Assembly: GCA_938023075.1 (NCBI GenBank)
Contig: CALHDG010000253.1
Span: 1 to 34,459, forward strand
DNA from: an uncultured Chitinophagales bacterium
GTDB taxonomy: Bacteria > Bacteroidota > Bacteroidia > Chitinophagales > JAHDHT01
DNA length: 34,459 nucleotides
Direction: 5' to 3'
This document shows positions 8,066 through 15,639 of the stretch, piece after piece. Within the stretch, counting starts at the first letter, position 1; each line of letters opens with the position of its first letter. The position numbers and the translations under genes were made by a program. The notes under the pieces were generated by a model. It saw only the letters and a list, made by a program, of their open reading frames with translations, was not told where the DNA came from and ran no database searches.

Positions 8066-8708
8066 GGTTTTGAGGTTTTGTATAATGCTGATTATTTATG
8101 TTTTGTTGTAGCATTCTACGTGCTTTTAGTAATTGTGTTTTACTGGTACTTATAGAAATTTGCAAAGATTCTGCAATTTCCCGATGACTATATCCATCAA
8201 TAACAAACATATTAAAGACTGTACGGTAACCTTTGGGTAACTGAGTAATTAGCTGGGTTAACTCTTTTAAACTTAATGCACTAATTGCATTTTCATTAAC
8301 AGGCATTTGAAAAGCTACATCGTTTATATCTTCAGAAAATTTTAAAATATTATTTTTGCGTAGATGCATTAAACACGTATTTACAACTACTTTGTTAGAC
8401 CAAGTGATGTATTTCGATTTTGTGGCATCGTATTGTTTCAAATCTCTGTAAATTAAAATATAAGCGTCTTGTAAAACATCTTCTGCATCAATTTTGTTTT
8501 TTACATAGCGCAAACAAGTTAGCAAATGATTTTTAGCATACCGTTCATACAAAGTTCTGAAAGCTGGTTTACTACCCGATAAAACAGCATGTATAATCTC
8601 TATGTCGGTTTGTTTTGTTTGCAACGCCTGGTTTGTATCTGCAAGTATACCATTTATCTCCTTTTTACTCACTCTTCCCGCCGGTATTGCAATACGCTGT
8701 ATGTTCAA
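8058..8708 (-). CDS. ECF RNA polymerase sigma factor
   Basis: This 216-residue sigma-70 family factor has an extracytoplasmic-function layout. Region 2 spans about residues 36-120, with AFRTLYERYAKNHLL, DAEDVLQDAYILIYRDL and a YITWSNKVVVNTCLMHLRK recognition helix. Region 4 spans about 145-200, with LPKGYRTVFNMFVIDGYSH and REIAESLQISISTSKTQLLK, the promoter -35-binding helix-turn-helix. There is an N-terminal extension of about 35 residues. No internal ATG offers a better start. It is first in an operon with its probable anti-sigma partner (8-nt overlap). The regulon is unknown. The convergent T9SS cargo gene is a plausible partner by position only. Confidence 0.92.
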   Translation of the reverse strand: MNIQRIAIPAGRVSKKEINGILADTNQALQTKQTDIEIIHAVLSGSKPAFRTLYERYAKNHLLTCLRYVKNKIDAEDVLQDAYILIYRDLKQYDATKSKYITWSNKVVVNTCLMHLRKNNILKFSEDINDVAFQMPVNENAISALSLKELTQLITQLPKGYRTVFNMFVIDGYSHREIAESLQISISTSKTQLLKARRMLQQNINNQHYTKPQNHV

Positions 8709-8732
8709 TTGTGATTTAATTTAAAAATCTCG

Positions 8733-8741
8733 CAAATTTTA
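8733..8741 (-). promoter_or_regulatory. Possible promoter of the ECF sigma operon
   Basis: The minus strand reads TAAAATTTG, one base longer than the TAnnTTTG consensus, about 25 nt before the sigma factor ATG. A TTG lies about 18 nt further upstream, inside the small palindrome cttgcaag. The spacing is acceptable but the -7 box is imperfect, so this is a weak call. Confidence 0.3.
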
Positions 8742-8763
8742 TTTTGAGACTTGCAAGATTCTA

Positions 8764-8887
8764 AGGAATGATGAAAAAATAAATTTACCATCTATAATAA
8801 AGCAATTTTTTGATAAACGAAGCATTTCAACCTAGTATATTGAAAAATTGCAAAGTCAGTATGTAAATTTATTTTTTGCTCATTCCT
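8764..8887 (+). repeat. Long-hairpin repeat, copy 1 (short form)
   Basis: The ends aggaatgatgaaaaaataaa and tttattttttgctcattcct are near-perfect inverted terminal repeats of about 25 bp. Further in, gcaatttt (8802-8809) pairs with aaaattgc (8844-8851). The central GTCTTAG-type hairpin present in the other copies is missing, so this copy is ~124 bp. It lies about 55 bp upstream of the sigma factor gene. Confidence 0.85.
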
Positions 8888-8933
8888 AATCTATATAAAA
8901 GGAGAAATTAAATTAATAATAAATTTTACTTTT

Positions 8934-9092
8934 AGGAATAATTCAAAAATAACTGTCCATTTTTACCTTTGAGATTTTCCGATTTACTTCATTAAAAATA
9001 CTCGGCTTAGCACCACTAAGCCTGCGTTTTTTAACTGGTATATCAAAAAATCTCTTTGCCAAAATTTGAACATTTATTTTTTCATCATTCCT
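8934..9092 (-). repeat. Long-hairpin repeat, copy 2 (inverted)
   Basis: Read on the minus strand, this ~159-bp copy begins aggaatgatgaaaaaataaa and aligns along its length with the copy at 9775. The central hairpin is ggcttag (9004-9010), loop cacca, ctaagcc (9016-9022). The next stem is gagatttt (8971-8978) with aaaatctc (9047-9054). Both stems differ in base sequence from the copy at 9775, yet still pair. Confidence 0.85.
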
Positions 9093-9544
9093 TAATATTT
9101 GTTGATACTGTTTCTATTCTGCAAAAATCTAATGTACTTAAGTACTTCTAACTTAAATAGGATTCTTGCTAATTTTTTTACTCTTTGCTATTTTATTTAG
9201 TTAAAAACTAATCCTTAAAAAATTATGTGCGACAGGTTGTTGAAAGGTTGCCTGAACGTTAAATATTTTTTGAATACATTGTATCTCCAATCAATAGTTA
9301 AGTTATTTAGTTGGCTTATATAAATTTCTATTCTAAGCTATTCAATAAAAATTTTTGATAAAACATATGTTAATAATTTATACATTACAACTTAATTAAA
9401 ACAATTTTTTTAAGATAAAAGCGTGTGATAAAAAAAGATATAATTCATAGTAAGTATATTTACTATGCATAAAAATTTATAAACCAATACAAATAAAATG
9501 GGTTAACAAATTTTAAGAATAAAAATCAAAAATCACGAACTAAT
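9093..9544. other. AT-rich gene-free stretch with two small palindromes
   Basis: I see no gene here. The stretch holds a perfect 12-bp palindrome, gtacttaagtac (9134-9145), and a perfect hairpin, catagtaa (9446-9453) with ttactatg (9460-9467) around gtatat. Either could be an operator, but no partner is identifiable. The rest is AT-rich without recognisable signals. Confidence 0.5.
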
Positions 9545-9669
9545 TGACGATAAAATTCGTCTATATAACTGAATGCACGATTATGAAACGGCATTCAAAT
9601 AATAGTTTAGGTTTTTTCATAATGCTAATTGGTTTTGTAGGCAGCCCCGATTTTTCGGGGCTGTTTTTT
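9545..9669 (+). ncRNA. Candidate small RNA ending at a strong terminator
   Basis: The only support is structural. A short hairpin, gacga/tcgtc, lies near 9547-9562, followed ~80 nt later by an excellent intrinsic terminator. No credible gene ends at that terminator: the nearest upstream plus-strand gene is the T9SS pseudogene ending at 6399. Some short transcript must therefore end there. The 5' end and any function are unknown. A small hydrophobic peptide starting at the ATG at 9583 is an alternative, but it would have to read through the terminator. Confidence 0.35.
9642..9669 (+). terminator. Strong intrinsic terminator
   Basis: A perfect GC-rich stem, cagccccg (9642-9649) with cggggctg (9656-9663), closes a six-base loop and is followed by six T (9664-9669). 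It faces the plus strand and insulates the O-antigen ligase-like gene from upstream transcription. Confidence 0.9.
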
Positions 9670-9726
9670 GTTGCGCTCTTTTCGTATTATTCTTTCTTAA
9701 TTGTTTTTATTTTAAATGATCTAATG

Positions 9727-9733
9727 TACTTTG
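9727..9733 (+). promoter_or_regulatory. Possible promoter of the ligase-like gene
   Basis: TACTTTG lies just after the terminator, with a TTG about 24 nt upstream. The box is one base short of TAnnTTTG. If it is used, the transcript would carry the whole hairpin repeat at 9775-9932 in its 5' leader. Confidence 0.3.
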
Positions 9734-9774
9734 TGAGTACATTAATTTTATGATAGTTGCTTCATCTAATTGTT

Positions 9775-9932
9775 AGGAATGATGAAAAAATAAATTTACT
9801 TTTTATGATAAAGCAATTTTTTGATAGACGAGGCGAAAAACGCAGTCTTAGTGGGGCTAAGACAAGGCTTTTCAACGAAGTATATCGGAAAATTGCAAAG
9901 TCAGAATGTAAAGTTATTTTTTTCTCATCCCT
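9775..9932 (+). repeat. Long-hairpin repeat, copy 3
   Basis: This is the full-length 158-bp form. The two ~75-bp arms fold on each other: aggaatgatgaaaaaataaa against the complement of the end ctcatccct, gcaatttt (9813-9820) with aaaattgc (9889-9896), and gtcttag (9845-9851) with ctaagac (9857-9863) around the loop tgggg. It ends 19 bp before the likely ATG of the ligase-like gene. An open frame runs through it by chance into that gene. Confidence 0.9.
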
Positions 9933-9951
9933 TAACAAACTATTCTTGTTT

Positions 9952-11838
9952 ATGGGCTTAGCTTTAATGATAAGTCTGTTAATTTTTAGTTGCGCATTAT
10001 TTCCTCCTAATCAGGTTTTTTATATCGGTATACACGATAGACTTTTGCTTTCAATAGCCGGCATTGTTGGTTATTTTATTTTAAAGTTTTTTATAACCAA
10101 TAAGTGCGTTAAATTCGGTTGGTATGATTGCGTTTTTTTTAGCTTTATTTTCATCACGCTAATTTCGCAGTTTTGGGCACTAAATTCTATAGATGCATTA
10201 AGTGTTACTTTTAGTTGGCTTTTTTACTATTGTGTTTTTAAATTTGTTCAAGATTGGAATGAGCACTCTCCATACAATAAATACTTCTTAACGATACTTC
10301 AAACTATATTAATATTTAATCTATCTATTGTTGTTGGTTATTTAGTCTACAAAGGCTTTTCTTTTGAAAGTTATACCCTTCAATTTAATAATCAGCAAAC
10401 CGATAATCTTACATTCTTACTCAAATCACATAGAAATTATATAGCAACATATTTGATTTTACTAAGCAGTGTAGCTTGGTATTATCTTATAAAAAGTAAA
10501 AAAAATAGTATAAGGATAGTTGGTTTAATGTTTATAGTTTTAACATTTTTAGCCCTTTTACTCATTCGATCTAGAGGTGGCTTGCTCGCGCTAACTTGTC
10601 TGTTTATTCTATATATCTTATTTAGCATGTGGAATATTAAACGCCAAGTGCTAATAAATGCATTTGTTTTATTGGTCAGTAGTTATGTTATTTTTGAATG
10701 GGTAAGTTCTCTTCAGCAAAATGAAAGCACTTACCTGTATTTAATAGACCCATTGTACGGAGTAAAAAGTACTGGAGGGGACGAACGATTGCGCTTATGG
10801 AGAACTACTTTTCAACTTTTTTTAGAAAAACCAATTTGGGGACATGGAAGCGGTAGTTGGATGTATGAATACATGAAATATGGTGTTGGGGATTTTAGAC
10901 AAATAGATTATACAGATGATTACTTTAAAACCACTCATAATGTATTTTTAAATATATTGTTTTGCAACGGCATCATAGGCATCACTTTGTTTTTGTATTT
11001 AATGGTAGGTTTTCCTGTTTATAAATGCTATAAAAACTTTACTTTAAATACAAACATGCTTGTTAGCCTAATTGCATTAATTGGTGTGTTAATTATGATG
11101 CAATTTTATGGAGATTTTGACATTAGAGGTGGTGTTGTAGGAGGAGCACCAATGATGCTTTTTATATTGATCGGCATAATAATTAAACAAGAAAACAATA
11201 TAATTAACTTTAAAATATCAAACCTGTTAATAACCGTAATGGGTATAGGTATAATTTTCTATTACTTAAGCATTAAGGCAAACATGTCAAATTATCGTAT
11301 TTTTAATAAAATGTTAGTTATGGAAAACTATGAAAGCTGTAAAAATATATTAAATGATTTTGATGAAAGCGTTATACAATTTAGTCACCTTGGTGTTACA
11401 GAACATTATTTAAATTATCAAATAATGGAAAAATTGCAATATAGAAACCAAGCCGTTGAGCATTTAGAAAAACAACTCAATCTACACCCCTACAGTTTCA
11501 GCCTGTGGTATCAACTTGGGGTAGAAAATCAGCGGCAGAATTATTTAGATAAAGCCATTAATTGTTTTGAAAAGGCGCTCCTTTATAATTGCGATTATGT
11601 AAGAGCCAAAGTTCGTTTATATTGTGTGCATACCTTACTCGGTAATCAAGAGCAAGCCAAAAAATATAAAAATGAATTTTATATAATGAAATATTATTTG
11701 AAACGGTATCAAGCCAACGAAAAAATATGGAAAAATTTTCCGAAAGCAGTACGCAAAAAAAGACATTACCGGTGGCAATTAAACCTAGTCAACAAGTTTC
11801 ACCGGAAACATGGTATTGATATTGACATCTTAAAATAA
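9952..11838 (+). CDS. O-antigen ligase/polymerase family membrane protein with TPRs
   Basis: From the ATG at 9952 this is a 628-residue polytopic membrane protein. A longer frame opens at 9757, but its extra 65 residues are almost all encoded by the hairpin repeat, so I reject that start. About ten hydrophobic segments fill the first ~440 residues. The Wzy_C/WaaL-type signature is visible: SHRNYIATYLILL, then RSRGGLLAL, the periplasmic-loop segment WGHGSGSWMYEY and THNVFLNILFCNGIIG. The C-terminal ~130 residues contain TPR-like helices (AVEHLEKQLNLHPYSFSLWY and LDKAINCFEKALLYN). The family transfers or polymerises lipid-linked glycans at the periplasmic face, but the glycan substrate cannot be inferred. 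No other polysaccharide genes are nearby. The gene is flanked on both sides by hairpin repeats in the same orientation. Confidence 0.82.
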   Translation: MGLALMISLLIFSCALFPPNQVFYIGIHDRLLLSIAGIVGYFILKFFITNKCVKFGWYDCVFFSFIFITLISQFWALNSIDALSVTFSWLFYYCVFKFVQDWNEHSPYNKYFLTILQTILIFNLSIVVGYLVYKGFSFESYTLQFNNQQTDNLTFLLKSHRNYIATYLILLSSVAWYYLIKSKKNSIRIVGLMFIVLTFLALLLIRSRGGLLALTCLFILYILFSMWNIKRQVLINAFVLLVSSYVIFEWVSSLQQNESTYLYLIDPLYGVKSTGGDERLRLWRTTFQLFLEKPIWGHGSGSWMYEYMKYGVGDFRQIDYTDDYFKTTHNVFLNILFCNGIIGITLFLYLMVGFPVYKCYKNFTLNTNMLVSLIALIGVLIMMQFYGDFDIRGGVVGGAPMMLFILIGIIIKQENNIINFKISNLLITVMGIGIIFYYLSIKANMSNYRIFNKMLVMENYESCKNILNDFDESVIQFSHLGVTEHYLNYQIMEKLQYRNQAVEHLEKQLNLHPYSFSLWYQLGVENQRQNYLDKAINCFEKALLYNCDYVRAKVRLYCVHTLLGNQEQAKKYKNEFYIMKYYLKRYQANEKIWKNFPKAVRKKRHYRWQLNLVNKFHRKHGIDIDILK

Positions 11839-11868
11839 CAACCAATTTTTTTTTGTTAATACATTATA

Positions 11869-12026
11869 GTAAGGCGGAGAAAATAAACCTACTTTTTATG
11901 TCAAGTCATTTTTTGATAGACGAGGCGAAAAACATAGTCATAGTGGGGAACTAAGACGAGGCTTTTCAACGAAGTATATCGAAAAATGGCAAAGACAGAA
12001 ATGAAGATTTATTTTTGTAGCATTAC
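11869..12026 (+). repeat. Long-hairpin repeat, copy 4 (diverged)
   Basis: This copy is in the same orientation as the one at 9775 and shares tttttgatagacgaggcgaa and gcttttcaacgaagtatatc with it. The terminal repeats and the central hairpin (gtcatag versus ctaagac) have drifted. The middle stem is gtcatttt (11905-11912) with aaaatggc (11983-11990), a third version of this pairing, with one U-G wobble. It starts ~30 bp after the ligase-like gene. Confidence 0.8.
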
Positions 12027-12087
12027 ATAGCTATTAGGGCATTACTTTTTGTTATCAAATTATGTACATTTACACAAAACAAAAACC

Positions 12088-13533
12088 ATGAAATCAAATA
12101 TTATCATACTCATTTTGCTGCTGTTTAGCATAAGCCTTCGCGCTCAAATTCCAACTACTAATGAGGAAGATGAAAAAGTAGTGCGCAGTATTTTTGATGA
12201 ATCGTTAATTGACGGACGTTGCTACGAACGTTTAAGAACCTTATGTAAAGATATTGGTCCACGATTGAGTGGATCGGTTGGAGCCATAAGAGCAGTAGAA
12301 TGGGCAGTTCAGGAAATGGAACAGCTTGGTTTTGATACAGTATATAAACAAGCCTGCATGGTACCACATTGGGAGCGTGGCGAAAAAGAATATGTTGCCG
12401 CACACAGCGCATCTATGGAAAAACCTTTACAATTAAAAGCATGCGCTTTAGGCTATTCATTAGGTACACCGCCCGAAGGCATTAAAGGAAAAATTGTTAA
12501 GGTAACCGGTTTAGAAGAGGTGGAAGCCATGACACCCAATGAGCTGAAAGGCAAAATAGTGTATTACAGTCGCCCGATGGACCCAACTCATATCCAAACT
12601 TTTCATGCCTATGGCGGTTGTGTAGACCAACGTTCGCGCGGTGGCATTACCGCACAAAAAAAAGGAGCCATTGGAGTAATTGTACGCTCTATGGGTTTGC
12701 GTATTGACGATTATCCGCATACCGGCACAATGGATTATGGGGGCGAATTGCCCGACATTCCTTCTTGCGCCATTAGCACCAAAGCTTCTGAAGATTTAAA
12801 TGCTTTATTAGAAAAAGATCCGGACGTTGAATTAGAAATGCGGATGAATTGCCGTCGTTTAGAAGATAAATTATCGTACAATGTAATTGGTGAAGTTTGG
12901 GGAAGCGAACATCCTGATGAATACATAGTAGTTGGTGGACATTTAGATTGCTGGGATAATGCCGAAGGGGCACATGATGATGGAGCGGGCGTCGTTCAAT
13001 CCATTGAAGTATTGCATTTGTTTAAAACTTTAGGCTTGAAAAATAAACATACTTTACGGGCTGTATTATTTATGAATGAAGAAAATGGTACCAGAGGTGC
13101 CAGAAAATATGCCGAAGAAGCCAAAACAAAAAACGAAAAGCACGTAGTAGCTATTGAATCAGATTCTGGTGGTTTTGTGCCTAGAGGTTTTAATGTGGAT
13201 GGCACCGATGAAGCCGTACCTCAAATGCTCAAACAAATAGGCGGTTGGGAAGCCTTGTTAGAGCCCTACAATCTGCATCGTTACAAAAAAGGCTTTGGTG
13301 GAGTAGACATTAATTTCTTAAAAGATCAACAAGTTCCGTTGGTAGGCTTTTATCCCGATCCGCAACGCTATTTTGATATTCACCATACCGAATTAGATGT
13401 TTTTGAACAAATTAATAGAAGAGAGTTGGTTTTGGGAGCCGCTTCAATAGCCTCCTTAGTTTATTTAATTGATACCTATGGTTTCGGTTTTACACCGGCT
13501 TATAAGGCAGTAGAGAAAGTGCCAAAAGGTTAG
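12088..13533 (+). CDS. M28 family metallopeptidase with PA domain
   Basis: I start at the ATG at 12088, which gives a clean signal peptide (MKSNIIILILLLFSISLRAQ). The frame also offers an upstream start at 12049 that would put 13 polar residues before it. The mature protein of about 460 residues has a protease-associated (PA) insert around residues 110-250, followed by the M28 zinc peptidase core. Visible ligands are His285 in GGHLDCWD, Asp297 in EGAHDDGAG, the Glu331-Glu332 pair in FMNEENGTRGA, Asp359 in IESDSGG and the His in DIHHTELD (432-433). The organisation resembles carboxypeptidase Q-type aminopeptidases/carboxypeptidases, so it probably trims peptides in the periplasm or outside the cell. 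All catalytic positions are intact. It is apparently monocistronic. Confidence 0.92.
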   Translation: MKSNIIILILLLFSISLRAQIPTTNEEDEKVVRSIFDESLIDGRCYERLRTLCKDIGPRLSGSVGAIRAVEWAVQEMEQLGFDTVYKQACMVPHWERGEKEYVAAHSASMEKPLQLKACALGYSLGTPPEGIKGKIVKVTGLEEVEAMTPNELKGKIVYYSRPMDPTHIQTFHAYGGCVDQRSRGGITAQKKGAIGVIVRSMGLRIDDYPHTGTMDYGGELPDIPSCAISTKASEDLNALLEKDPDVELEMRMNCRRLEDKLSYNVIGEVWGSEHPDEYIVVGGHLDCWDNAEGAHDDGAGVVQSIEVLHLFKTLGLKNKHTLRAVLFMNEENGTRGARKYAEEAKTKNEKHVVAIESDSGGFVPRGFNVDGTDEAVPQMLKQIGGWEALLEPYNLHRYKKGFGGVDINFLKDQQVPLVGFYPDPQRYFDIHHTELDVFEQINRRELVLGAASIASLVYLIDTYGFGFTPAYKAVEKVPKG

Positions 13534-13640
13534 ATGCCAACAACCGACAATCTATTCTAATCCATGGATAAGGTCAGTTTCCTTATCATTACTTAAACCG
13601 CTTGCAACAAATACTCTTTCTTTTTCTTAATAATAAATAG

Positions 13641-13648
13641 TACTTTGC
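13641..13648 (+). promoter_or_regulatory. Likely promoter box of the YjbR-kinase pair
   Basis: TACTTTGC lies 17 nt before the ATG at 13665. This resembles the Bacteroidota -7 box but is one base short of TAnnTTTG. No convincing -33 element is seen. The preceding gap also holds a weak hairpin (gataagg, 13567-13573, with ccttatc, 13581-13587) after the M28 gene, without a T-run. Confidence 0.35.
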
Positions 13649-13664
13649 AAACTGCCAAGCAATC

Positions 13665-14042
13665 ATGTTAATTGACAATGTAGAAGTATTTAGAAGCTAT
13701 TGCTTACAAAAGAAAGGGGTAACCGAAGCGTTTCCTTTTGATGAGACCACACTTGCCTTTAAAGTTATGGGTAAACTGTTTGCCTTAACAGCTTTGCAAG
13801 AAACCGATTTTAGAATTAATCTAAAATGCGACCCCGATTGGGCAATTGAACTAAGAGAGGAGTATAATAGCATTGTGCCCGGCTATCATATGAATAAAAA
13901 ACATTGGAACACCATTATTGTAAACTATGAAGTACCCAATGAATTATTAATGAAACTGATTGATCACTCCTACAATTTGGTAGTAAAAAAACTAACTAAA
14001 AAGCAACAGTTAGCATTAAATAATCTATCGAACAATGAATGA
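13665..14042 (+). CDS. MmcQ/YjbR family protein
   Basis: This 125-residue protein matches the MmcQ/YjbR fold along its full length. It has an N-terminal helix with VEVFRSYCLQKKGVTEAFPF, the characteristic ETTLAFKVMGKLFALTALQE strand pair, NLKCDPDWAIELREEY, and the PGYHMNKKHWNTI segment before a C-terminal helix. The family is called DNA-binding on the basis of its double-wing fold (CyaY-like), but no cellular function is established. The stop overlaps the start of the next gene by 8 nt (ATGAATGA), so the two are co-translated. Confidence 0.9.
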   Translation: MLIDNVEVFRSYCLQKKGVTEAFPFDETTLAFKVMGKLFALTALQETDFRINLKCDPDWAIELREEYNSIVPGYHMNKKHWNTIIVNYEVPNELLMKLIDHSYNLVVKKLTKKQQLALNNLSNNE

Positions 14043-14997
14043 ACATATAGTAAATGCCGATTGGTTTGTGTTACACAATCCATCTTCGGGGGGCGGTTTA
14101 GGTAAGCGCGATTGGCCCAAAATTGAAAAATTATTGCATCAAGTTGGCATTAATTTTATTACCAAAGCAACAGAGTATAAAGCACACGCTATCGACATTA
14201 TTACTAAAGCCTTAGATAAAAACTATAGCAAATTTATTGTAGTAGGTGGCGATGGTAGTTTAAACGAAACCATGAATGCCATTATCAATTATGGCAGCCA
14301 AAAAGCCGAGCAATGCGTAATTGGTTATTTACCGGTTGGCACCGGTAACGATTGGGCAAAAACCATGAAAATACCCGCCGGAAATTATCAAAAAGCCGTT
14401 CAAATCATTTTAAATAAACAAGTGCTGCGGCAAGATGTAGGCTTGGTAACCTGCACCGCTAACGGGCAAACCGTTCAACGATATTTTATGAATATTGCCG
14501 GCATTGGTTTTGGTGGTTATGTAAGCAGAGGCTTAGATAATTCGAGAGCCAATGGCTACAAACCCGGCAAACTCGCTTACTTATGGTCGGTATTAAAAGG
14601 GATGTTCAAATACAAAGCCGAACGATTAAAATTTCATTTTAACAACGAAGTAAAAGACTCTACCCTCTATTTTAGTGCGGTAGCCATTGGTAAATTTTTT
14701 GGCGGCGGCATGCAGCCCGCACCACATGCCCATCCGGCAGATGATTTGTTTGAAGTGACCATAGTTGACAAGCTCAATCCTTTCAAAGTAATACGTGCTA
14801 TGCGCAATTTTTACAGTGGAAAAATAGGACATTACAAAGAAGTTAATTTTTACAAAACCAAAAACTTAGAAGTAAAAAACAACAATGCCCCCTTACTTAT
14901 TGAAACCGATGGAGAGTTTATTGGGCAAACACCCGCAACCTTTGAGTTAGTGCCCAACAAAATTAACGTAATTATCAATAACCAGGAATATCTGTAA
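14035..14997 (+). CDS. Diacylglycerol kinase-family lipid kinase
   Basis: This 320-residue cytoplasmic protein belongs to the YegS/DagK catalytic family. It has the N-terminal FVLHNPSSGGGLGK loop, the nucleotide-binding VVGGDGSLNETMNAI (GGDGS at about 71-75) and LPVGTGNDWAKTM (about 99-111). A C-terminal beta-sandwich domain contains KFFGGGMQPAPHAHPADD and LIETDGEFIGQTPATFEL. The family phosphorylates lipid alcohols such as diacylglycerol or sphingoid bases with ATP. The true lipid here is unknown. Bacteroidota that make sphingolipids make a sphingosine-type substrate conceivable, but that is inference. It is translationally coupled to the YjbR gene. Confidence 0.9.
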   Translation: MNEHIVNADWFVLHNPSSGGGLGKRDWPKIEKLLHQVGINFITKATEYKAHAIDIITKALDKNYSKFIVVGGDGSLNETMNAIINYGSQKAEQCVIGYLPVGTGNDWAKTMKIPAGNYQKAVQIILNKQVLRQDVGLVTCTANGQTVQRYFMNIAGIGFGGYVSRGLDNSRANGYKPGKLAYLWSVLKGMFKYKAERLKFHFNNEVKDSTLYFSAVAIGKFFGGGMQPAPHAHPADDLFEVTIVDKLNPFKVIRAMRNFYSGKIGHYKEVNFYKTKNLEVKNNNAPLLIETDGEFIGQTPATFELVPNKINVIINNQEYL

Positions 14998-15639
14998 AGA
15001 AATTGACTAGGATCAATTAAGAAAATACAAAAATGTTGACGGTCAAAATTTGCAGACTGATCAATTTACGTATTCAATTTTCTAAACTATTTTTTTTGAA
15101 GCGAAAGATTTGAGCATGAGGCAACTTTGGGTTCCGCTTTCCGCTCAAATGCCATTTTTTCTCCAATGGGTTTCCAACCCATTGAAAAACGGCATAACCG
15201 CTGCAATTCTATCTAAGTGTCGTTCGGAATATTGAATGTCATTTATTTATACATTAAAAATAATTCAACATTCATTATTCGTTAATCGATATTCGTTGTT
15301 CATTAAATAGTCATCCGTTAAATATCGAATATCGAACACCGAATTTTGAATGACGAATTTTTCCATTCGAAAAACAACACTTAGCTGCTAAATAACCCAA
15401 TGCACTTTAGTGCTGTTGGCTTGGAAATCGGGGCTAGTTTAAAAACTTCGGTGCTTCGTTGCAATACCAACATCAAGTCGCTTTCCTACTAGCCCACTTA
15501 CTTTGTAGTAGGTGGTTGTTGGGTTCGCTTTGCTACAGATACAAAATCAAGTTCAGCTCAGGTTTCAGTATAACGCACAAGTCGAGGTATAGTCAGCTAT
15601 CTCAAATAACTACTGCCGAAACTTCAATAACGCATCTCT
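14998..15639. other. Gene-free stretch with nested palindromes and ATTCGATATTC-type repeats
   Basis: No gene is visible. From 15164 to 15184 there is a perfect 9-bp hairpin, caatgggtt/aacccattg. From about 15225 to 15375 there are many degenerate copies of motifs such as atcgaatatcgaa and attcgttgttcatt. At 15404-15420 gcac-ttta-gtgc sits in an outer ccaa/ttgg pair. An 8-bp pair, gggctagt (15431-15438) and actagccc (15488-15495), encloses 49 nt. None is followed by a T-run. This may be a decayed repeat element or a structured RNA. Confidence 0.5.

Noticed and set aside
9544-9753. 69-residue hydrophobic open frame
   Set aside because: It needs a TTG start and runs straight through a strong intrinsic terminator.
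9757-9951. N-terminal 65-residue extension of the ligase-like protein
   Set aside because: It is almost wholly encoded by the hairpin repeat at 9775-9932, copies of which occur elsewhere without a gene. The ATG at 9952 gives a normal membrane-protein start.
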